This document shows, one piece after another, positions 57,531-64,000 of a DNA stretch of 64,000 bases. The stretch lies in contig NC_088306.1 in the NCBI RefSeq assembly GCF_032854445.1, positions 1,917,873 through 1,981,872 of the forward strand, read 5' to 3'. The notes under the pieces are model-generated. The model did not search any database. It saw nothing but the letters and a program-made list of their open reading frames with translations, and had not been told where the DNA came from. Every line of letters starts with the position of its first letter. The stretch's first letter is position 1. The translations under genes and the position numbers were made by a program. The stretch comes from Liolophura sinensis. Lineage: Eukaryota; Mollusca; Polyplacophora; Chitonida; Chitonidae.

Positions 57531-58793
57531 ATGAACAAAAAACGTGATTTGTTGGAACTTGAACAAAAATTAAATGCGTTAAAATCTAGTCCAATCATTC
57601 ACTGTGAGCGTATTGACAATGTGAAAAAGACTCCAAATGCCCTTTATAAGTCGGATTATGCGGGACCGGTTATCCGTGCTAAAGCTGTTCATTTTGATCA
57701 GAAAGAAAAACCAACGAAATATTTCATTAGACGAGAGGTTGGTAGGGGCAGAAAGAAGATGATCAAAAGTATTACTTGTCATAGTGATTCTTCAATATCC
57801 CATGAATCTCAAAAAAGGTATTGCTAAGTGTATAAGGTCATATTATATGAAATGTTATGCTGAACAAGATACTGACTTTTCTATTCAAGACAAGTTCTTG
57901 TCATCGCTTCCGATGTTAAATGAAGATTGTAAAACTGCCTGCGAAGGTCTTATGACTGAACAGGAGCCGTTTATTGCAGTAAAAATGTCTAAAAACCGTT
58001 CGCCGGGATGCGAGGGTTTTCCAGCAGAGTTTTACGTGCAATTTTGGTCCCTGTTTTCGGGTGCGTTTACAGATGTAGTTAATTACTGTTTTAACTTGGG
58101 TAGATTAAGTCATTCACATCTTTCTGGGTTGATCACACTATTATGTAAGGACCCCGACAATGCCGAAAGCATAAAAAACTGAATTATTGCTTTCTGCAAT
58201 TTGTTTCGAAAACCTTTGGAAAATTTATACGTCTGTTGTCAATTGGTGTTTTCGTTCTGGATCACTTACGTCATCTCAGAGATCTGGTTTAATTACTCTT
58301 CTTTGTAAGGACCCTGACACGTCAGACAATATTTAAAACTGGACACCATTTAGCTTGTTGAATGTTGACTACAAAATATCTCCAAAACCTTATGCAACCT
58401 GATGAAATCTGTCATCGATATCATTGTTGCACAGAACAAAACCTGTGGGATCCCGGGTAGGAGTATATTTGACAATTCACACTTGCTAAGGAATACGTAT
58501 GATTTTGTCGAACAAAAAGACCTTAAGGCTTGTTTTATTAATTTGGATCAGGAGAAAGCCTTTGATCGAGTAGATTGGTCGTTTTTATTTAAATGTTTGG
58601 AAAAGTACAGTTTTGGTCCAAACTTTTGAAGATGGGTGAAAATGTTATACATAGATATATCTAGCAAAGTGACTAAATGAGCATTTGTCGAACTCCTTCC
58701 ACTCGTCGATGTGTCCGCAAAGGCTGTGCTCTTTCTCTGTTATTGTATGTATTATCTCTCGAGTCATTTATTGCAGCTGTTCGAAGTGATTTG
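57531..58793 (+). pseudogene. LINE-B copy B6, linker and reverse transcriptase
   Basis: The linker KRDLLELEQKLNALKSSPII and KPTKYFIRREVGRGRKKMIK leads into RT: KNRSPGCEGFPAEFYVQFWS, CGIPGRSIFDNSHLLRNTYD and INLDQEKAFDRVDWSFLFKC. A partly duplicated stretch around 58180-58320 repeats the 'gtaaggaccc' region. Multiple stops are present. Confidence 0.8.
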
Positions 58794-60534
58794 AATGAAT
58801 GAATGAATGATTATGGCTTAACGCCACCTCGGCAATATCTTAGGCATATTGTGGCGGGAACAGGAAGCCGTGAATAGTTTTGCACATGATTTAATGAACA
58901 ATTAAAACTTAAAAAGAAAAACAGAGGAACATTTTTAAAAACAGCTTAAAAAAACTAAATGTCAGTTAAAAGTCGGAAACCACAATTTGCTTTTATTTTA
59001 TGCACTGAAATATATATAAACTATATTCTCTTATACAAGCCAACAGTCTTCAAAAAAATCAATCAGAAATAAATCATATATAGAGTTGACTGTGTAGAAT
59101 CTTTGCCGAACATAGGCAAAGTCCACACAGTCAACCAGGATATGTTTGATGCTGTATTGTGTATCATATCCAACACACTCGGGAGCACTGCTCCCATCCA
59201 AGATGAAATTGTGTGTTAGACGAGAATGCCCAATACTCTTGTTGAAACGACTTGGTCTCGACGAGACATATCAAGTGTACAGGATTTATAGCCAATGACA
59301 GGGTGAATAGCATGCAGTTTATTGTAAACCTGCAGATCCCATTCACCCTGCTAAAGGCGACGAATATATTTAAGAATATTAGACTTAAAATCAATAAGTG
59401 GTATTTTGACTTTTGACAAAGGTTTTGTAAGAGCAGCTTTTGCCTTCTTGTCTACGACTGTGTTTCCATGGATACCAATATGACTTGGTATCCAACAGAA
59501 TATGATATCTTTACCTCTTTTATATTGTTTTCTATGTATGACTAATATTTCTAGGATCAACGGATTTTTAAATTTATTATTCCTAATTGCCAAAAGGCAA
59601 GACAGCGAGTCGCTGCATATCACAGCCCTCTGAGCATGCCCAGAAGAAACATATAAGGCCAGGAGTATAGCCCTGGCCTCTGCAGAAAAGATTGAAGACG
59701 AAGAGAAGCAACTCGCTGATCTAAGACAGCTGCAGCTGCAACCCTGTCCCCACCCTTTGACCCATCAGGATATATAAATTTATAATCCGAATATTTAACC
59801 TTAATTTCAGCAAAACCTCGCTGAATTATAAGAGGATTTGTATTGGATTTATTATATTTACGTAGATCAAATATCAATTTAGGTTGTGGAAGAAGCCATG
59901 GAGTGGACTCCGGAAAAGAAACCGGAGCTATGTCCCTAAGTTTAATTTTGGCTTCCACAATATGGTCTTCAACACGAACGCCGAACGAAGGGATCTTGTT
60001 AGGACATTTAGTATATTTGTCTACATATAATGGATTGAAAACACAGTTGTAGGCAGGGTTTGTTGGATATGCTTTAAGCTACGTAGAATATTGAAGGCTC
60101 AGTTTTACACGCCTGTGATGTAAAGAAGGCTCGTTAGCCTCTACGTATAAATTCTCTACTGGGGAGGTTCTAAAAGCACCAAGGCTGAGCCTCAAACCTT
60201 GATGATGGACCGGATCCAACATTTTAATATACGACTTCCTAGCGGAACCGTAAATGATGGATACATAATCCATTTTACACCTCACAAGAGAACGATATAA
60301 AATCAAGTAAAACTGATCGGTCAGCACCCCAATCGGTGCTAGACACGACCTTAATTATATCGAGAGCCTTTGTACATTTGGCTTTAAGCATTTTTATATG
60401 AGGTATAAATGATAATTTTTTATCGAATATAACCCCTAAAAATTTATTTTCTCCAATAATTTTCACTGGTTCACCATAAAAATTAAGTTCAGGGTCTAGA
60501 TGGAATTTCCGTTTATTACAAAAATGCATACTCT
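58794..60534 (-). mobile_element. LINE-A copy A5, 5'-truncated
   Basis: Begins at the left with the tgaatgaatgaatgaatg tail and runs through the 3' UTR and RNase H (59351-59958: MICSDSLSCLLAIRNNKFKN, CWIPSHIGIHGNTVVDKKAK, YPDGSKGGDRVAA) into the RT thumb (60079-60529). It is decayed: the first RNase H motif reads YPDGSK in place of YTDGSK. About 1 kb of LINE-B seems lost at this insertion, and I find no clear target duplication. Confidence 0.85.
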
Positions 60535-61440
60535 CAGGGGGAAATCTGTGTTGATCAAATCAGTGGCCCAATATTGCACAATGTGTTTATTTGCCCACTA
60601 AATGCGTTACACAATGTAATCAGACTGTTTATAGATTTGTATGGGATGACAAACCAGAGTAATTAAAAAGAACTTTTGTATGCAATTCATTTGCGGCTGG
60701 CGGTCTTAATGTTCAAAATATTTACTGCAAGCTTGAAATATTCGGTATAAAGCAAATTTTGAAATCGTTACACGGGTCCACCACTTATTGGACACACTTT
60801 GCCATTTACTGGGTCGGATTATCACTTATTACTGTCCTGGGCCATTACGCTGCGCTAGCGCTTTAACCGGCTGAGCCACGGAGGCCCCGCGGATTATCAC
60901 TACGTAATATTAGACCTGATTTTGGCAGATCTAGTATTCCTCATTCAGAGTATGTGCCTAGGTTTTACAAGTACGCCCTGGATGCTAGGTGGGAATTTTA
61001 TTCAGGGCAGACTTTGGCTGTTATTTGTTCTAGCAAGGCTATTTATATCCAGCTTTTTAAAAAAAAAGTCATAGAAGCCCCACGTGTTGTTGTGAAGCGG
61101 CTGCGGTTGGAATGGCCAGATATTTGGAAGACTATTTAACAAATTCCTAGATCACAACTTGATTATTTTTTGTTTTAAACTAGTTAATGACATCATACCT
61201 GTTAAAGAAAGGCTTTTGCAGCGTAATATAGCCACTGATGGCGCGTGTGTTTTGTCAAGGCTAAGAAACACAGGCATATTTATCTGTGGAATGTGAAATA
61301 CGCAATCTACGTCTCTGTGATATATTTTTTTCTTTGAAATTAAATTCCTGTACAGATCGTGTCTCGTACACTGTATTGTCATTCCAGTAAATATGTCTTA
61401 GGGTGAATAAATTTTCTTATTCAAAAAAGAAAAAAAAAAT
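60535..61440 (+). mobile_element. LINE-B copy B6, 3' part
   Basis: Resumes near the RT thumb (matching B5 at about 49800) and runs to the C-terminal region (frame 60954-61139 with VVKRLRLEWPDIWKTI) and an A-rich tail at about 61425-61440. Frames are heavily broken. Confidence 0.8.
60827..60889 (-). mobile_element. SINE-1 head-only insertion
   Basis: 63 bp containing only the tRNA-derived head (ggctgagccacggaggcccc at its right end). A perfect 12-bp duplication 'cggattatcact' flanks it (60815-60826 and 60890-60901). The SINE body and tail are absent, which is unusual since SINEs normally lose their 5' end. Confidence 0.75.
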
Positions 61441-61640
61441 ATTATACTGGGAAATATTTGAAAATGTCATGCCATGCAAAGCCTGAACCTGTTGCACATC
61501 CCTTAGAACATTGTAAGCATGGTTTCGCGGTTGATTCTAGCACGTTATCAAATTACATCCGTTTTCCATTATTTGGATTTTTCTCTCTTTTCTTTATATT
61601 ATCAACATTGACCAGGTAATCAATTATTTTTTTTATATTG
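61441..61640 (+). repeat. tRNA-Gln unit following LINE-B copy B6
   Basis: Right after the A-tail: 'attatactggg', 'gtcatgccatgcaaagc', 'acattgtaagcatggtttcg'. This matches the sequence downstream of the tRNA-Gln-like copy at 62019 (62130-62205). Confidence 0.7.
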
Positions 61641-61644
61641 CGAC

Positions 61645-61714
61645 AAACATGGTGTAATAGTTATCACTCTGGACTCTGAATCCAGCGATCAGAGATCAAA
61701 TCTCGATGGAAACT
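61645..61714 (+). pseudogene. tRNA-Gln-like sequence, CTG anticodon
   Basis: From 'aaacatggtgtaatag' to 'ctcgatggaaact'. The anticodon arm 'ctctggactctgaatccag' is intact, but acceptor, D-arm and T-arm each have changes. Confidence 0.7.
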
Positions 61715-62018
61715 AATTTAGTGTGTTAAACAATCGTATGAGACTTTTGAAAATGTCCCGGTGGATTTCTGACGTCTTCCGGCGTAATGACTTCATTGTT
61801 GGGCTACTTTCAACATGTTCGTTTAATTGTCAGATTACATCCGTTTTAAATTATTTGGATTTTTCTCGCATTAGTTTGAATTTGTGACGTCTTCCGGTGT
61901 AATGACTGCATTGTGGTGCTACTTGCAACATGTTTAATTGCTTGTTTGCATAATATATAATTTTAGCCCACGGTATGAAGCGTGTCATTGTGCTATTTTA
62001 GTCCTGCAAATTGCATCA
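61715..62018 (+). other. non-coding spacer between two tRNA-Gln-like copies
   Basis: No ORF is supported. It holds two related short stretches ('gacgtcttccggcgtaatga' at about 61770 and 'gacgtcttccggtgtaatga' at about 61886), so it is itself partly duplicated. Confidence 0.5.
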
Positions 62019-62091
62019 GTTTCCATGGTGTAATGGTTAGCACTCTTGGACTTTGAATCCAGCGGTCGGAATTCAAATCTCGGTGGAACCT
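62019..62091 (+). tRNA. tRNA-Gln(TTG)-like gene, best-kept copy
   Basis: Reads gtttccatggtgtaatggtt, anticodon loop CTTTGAA (TTG), T-loop TTCAAAT and acceptor end ggaacct. One extra T in 'ctcttggac' and a change in the B-box region (ggaattcaaatct) make function doubtful. The A-box is intact (tggtgtaatgg). Confidence 0.55.
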
Positions 62092-62287
62092 TTGCCTATT
62101 TTTATCTAATTTTTACAATATGGCAACTATTATACTGGGGAAATTTCTGAAAATGTCATGCCATGCAAAGCGTAAACATTTTCCACATCCCTTAAGACAT
62201 TGTTTCGCCGTTGATTCTAGCTTGTCAAATTAGATCTGTTTTCAATTTTTTGGATTTTTTTCTCGCTTCTTTTCTTTATATTATCAA
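62092..62287 (+). repeat. tRNA-Gln unit, downstream part
   Basis: Contains 'gcaactattatactgggg' and 'cacatcccttaagacattg' as in 51764-51817 and 61441-61521, and ends where LINE-B copy B7 begins after 'tatattatcaag'. Confidence 0.65.
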
Positions 62288-62399
62288 GACAGAGGGAGAC
62301 TGAGGTGGCTTGTAGGTCAAGTGAAGGCGTGCTTTTTTTTCCAACCCTACAAATCCGTGGCATCCTTAGGTATAGTGACTGTTTTTGTACACTATATAT

Positions 62400-63134
62400 G
62401 TGTGCCATATTATTGGCAAGACTTAGCTGAGTTCCAGGGTGTCGTTATTTGTGTGATTTGGGCCGTGGCCCTGCCATATTTCATGATAATGTCGAAGCCT
62501 GTTTATTTCTCTGTTCTGAACAAGCCGAACAGGCCATTATCCGCAGCTACGTCTACACGTTGCATTGTAAGCTTTTCATCTGCCGTCCAGAGAGACTTTA
62601 TTGGGGCTTTGACAAGTGTGATCAACATCAAATCTGACATACTGTGTTTTCAAAAGTATTACCTAAAGAAGATTTTCTACGTTCGTTTTTGCACTATCCC
62701 CTTCATGCTGTTACAACTTTAAAGTCTTAGGTGTGACTCGATCAAGGATTGATCCTGGATGTACCGGTCCCGAAGCGGACGCTCTACCAACTGTGCTATC
62801 CGGGCCGGTCAACTTAATTGACAGCGAAGGAGAAGATGGTGATGATGTTGACGTAGACAGTGATGATGATGGTGATAGTGGTGATGGTGATAACGAAGAA
62901 ATGGGCGCAGATGACGAAACTGAGATTGACGCTACCAGAGCGGAGGATGATTCAGTGGGTGACATGGAGTGTGACAGAGGTACGTGCGTAGTACCTAATG
63001 TCACCAAAGACCGTGATGGTGTAACTAGACATTTGTCTGGTGCGGAAGTCCACTGCGTGCGATCTCCAGAGGCCGTTGAACAAAAGAGAGCAAAACTGGA
63101 CAATGAACTGGAGGGGACGTCATCGGCATTATGA
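62400..63134 (+). pseudogene. LINE-B copy B7, ORF1 remnants
   Basis: The left part encodes MSKPVYFSVLNKPNRPLSAA, CIVSFSSAVQRDFIGALTSV and FQKYYLKKIFYVRF, matching B3 and B6. After the SINE, an acidic tail (VDVDSDDDGDSGDGDNEEMG) and VEQKRAKLDNELEG follow. The zinc-knuckle region between them is missing. Confidence 0.75.
62712..62809 (-). mobile_element. tRNA-derived SINE-2 copy in LINE-B copy B7
   Basis: On the minus strand it begins ggcccggatagcacagttgg, a tRNA-like head with A-box, and ends with 'gagtcacacctaagacttta'. It is a different family from SINE-1. No target duplication is clear. Similar SINEs are, from memory, common in bivalves. Confidence 0.65.
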
Positions 63135-63332
63135 AGCACTCTACCGTCGGATTGCGCAATGCAGGGGGACTCGGACATATCTGAAATCATGACCCCCACC
63201 CCTTCTCAAGGTACTGATAAAATATTATTAGAGTATCAGCGCAGGAAATCTTTCGCCTCTCGTTTGAGAGCGCGTTAAGACAATGAATAGATTTTGCTAG
63301 AATATGGACATGGATATGCTCCCACATGAACA

Positions 63333-63950
63333 ATGGGTATGTCCCTTCATATTTTTCTTATCGGTTTAATATCTCTTGTATCTAACATACGTTTTGGCAG
63401 TTTAAATGTTAATGGCCTGCGTGCTGTTACAAAGCAGGAGCAGGTACAACAATTTGTTTTTGATAACAATATTGATATTTTGATCTTACAAGAAACACAT
63501 TTTCGAGATTATACAGACGCTAGGAATTTTAAAATTCCAGGGGATACTAGGTGGGCCTACGGGTCAAGTAAAAGTTGTGGGGTAGGGATTGTGATTAGAT
63601 ACACTGTTGACTGTGTAATACGTAATGTCGTTATATGTCCTAACGGTTGTTACAATTAATTGAGTGACAATTAATGACACGGCTCTTAATCTGACATGTA
63701 TATATGCTCCTAATAATCCAAAGGATAGGAAAGAATTTATTTCTAACTTAGACAGTGTAATGCGTTGGAGTGAATTGGTCATTCTTGGTGGGGATTTTAA
63801 CTGCGTTGAAAATATTATATATTGGACAGAGTTGGGTCTGTAAATAAATGTTGGTATTGATGAAATTTGTGGTATTAAATATGATTTGAGGTGTGCGATA
63901 TTTTTAGGAAGTTTCATCCAGACAAACGGTGCTACACCTGGTCAAGAGGC
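63333..63950 (+). pseudogene. LINE-B copy B7, AP endonuclease, partial
   Basis: MGMSLHIFLIGLISLVSNIR, then FGSLNVNGLRAVTKQEQVQQ, DILILQETHFRDYTDARNFK, WAYGSSKSCGVGIVIRYTVD, and after a stop near 63659, VILGGDFNCVENI. It is the best match to the B6 endonuclease. It is cut off at 63965. Confidence 0.82.
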
Positions 63951-63965
63951 CAGTCTTGATCAAGG

Positions 63966-64000
63966 GATGTTGTTAGGACATTTAGTATATTTGTCTGTGT
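63966..64000 (-). mobile_element. LINE-A copy A6, start of a fragment at the window edge
   Basis: 'gttgttaggacatttagtat' matches LINE-A at about 59995-60015 and 36417-36440, so a LINE-A piece lacking its 3' part begins here. Confidence 0.65.

Larger units (their letters stand above)
56511..58793 (+). mobile_element. LINE-B copy B6, ORF2 first part
   Basis: Continues LINE-B from 53345 and runs to RT motif 5, where LINE-A copy A5 begins. It includes the endonuclease (56640-57520), linker (57531-57830) and RT (57830-58790). Confidence 0.85.
62288..63965 (+). mobile_element. LINE-B copy B7, ORF1 and start of ORF2
   Basis: Third plus-strand LINE-B copy, in line with B5 and B6. ORF1 N-terminus (about 62400-62710), a SINE, the acidic ORF1 tail (62810-63130) and the endonuclease (63333-63950). 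It ends abruptly at a LINE-A sequence. Confidence 0.8.

Noticed and set aside
58794-60534. A target-site duplication for LINE-A copy A5
   Set aside because: I compared the bases on both sides and found no convincing match. The LINE-B sequence also jumps by about 1 kb here, so the original flank seems lost.
62711-63199. Ser/Thr-rich minus-strand frame of 162 aa
   Set aside because: It is the antisense of the acidic LINE-B ORF1 tail plus a SINE. The Ser/Pro-rich look comes from reverse-reading Asp/Glu codons.

Overview
No host protein-coding gene is recognisable in this window. It is eukaryotic repeat and tRNA-rich DNA, most likely from a marine mollusc: the SINE with the 3' region ending in a 'gtacggcgtaaaacaccaat' type motif and an ATAAATAA tail, a second tRNA-derived SINE, Tx1-like and RNase H-bearing LINEs, a Tc1 element, DIRS-like and Ty3/Gypsy fossils together fit mollusc genomes. 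The assignment is inference, not proof. All alignments were made by eye, so boundaries marked 'about' may move by tens of bases.

Layout. 1-3440: 3' end of a Tx1-like LINE (called LINE-B here), then a broken DIRS-like fossil. 3441-8934: a tRNA-Gln-bearing repeat unit, LINE-B pieces on both strands, one solo LTR and one SINE. 8935-26328: the most striking object, a 17.4 kb tandem array of about 45 related monomers. It carries 19 full-length elongator tRNA-Met(CAT) genes on the minus strand, each with an 18-nt insert exactly where a nuclear tRNA intron belongs. They alternate with decayed paralogues that keep the same insert. The array shows 1.3-4.5 kb secondary duplications and four copies of one hitch-hiking LINE tail. 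26329-34977: one copy (A1) of an RNase H-bearing I-group LINE (LINE-A), split by a solo LTR, a broken Gypsy-like element, a seemingly intact Tc1 transposon and a SINE. 34978-51010: one LINE-B copy split by two near full-length LINE-A copies (A2, A3) with perfect 13-14 bp target-site duplications. 51011-51817: two decayed tRNA-Gln-like copies and a SINE. 51818-61440: a second long LINE-B copy split by LINE-A copies A4 and A5. 61441-62287: two more tRNA-Gln-like copies. 62288-63965: a third LINE-B copy, meeting a LINE-A piece at the window edge.

Larger pattern. Three LINE-B copies lie head to tail on the plus strand with tRNA-Gln-derived units between them, and four LINE-A copies have landed inside LINE-B, all in the opposite orientation. 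LINE-A has a fixed 5' end, ORF1 with CCHC knuckles, a stop-start overlap (TAATG) into ORF2, AP endonuclease, RT, RNase H, and a tetranucleotide (TTCA-type) tail rather than poly(A). LINE-B has ORF1 with CCHC knuckles and an acidic C-terminus, ORF2 with AP endonuclease, Tx1/L1-like RT and a C-terminal zinc-knuckle region, and an A-rich tail. The intron-bearing tRNA-Met array is the best candidate for something undescribed.
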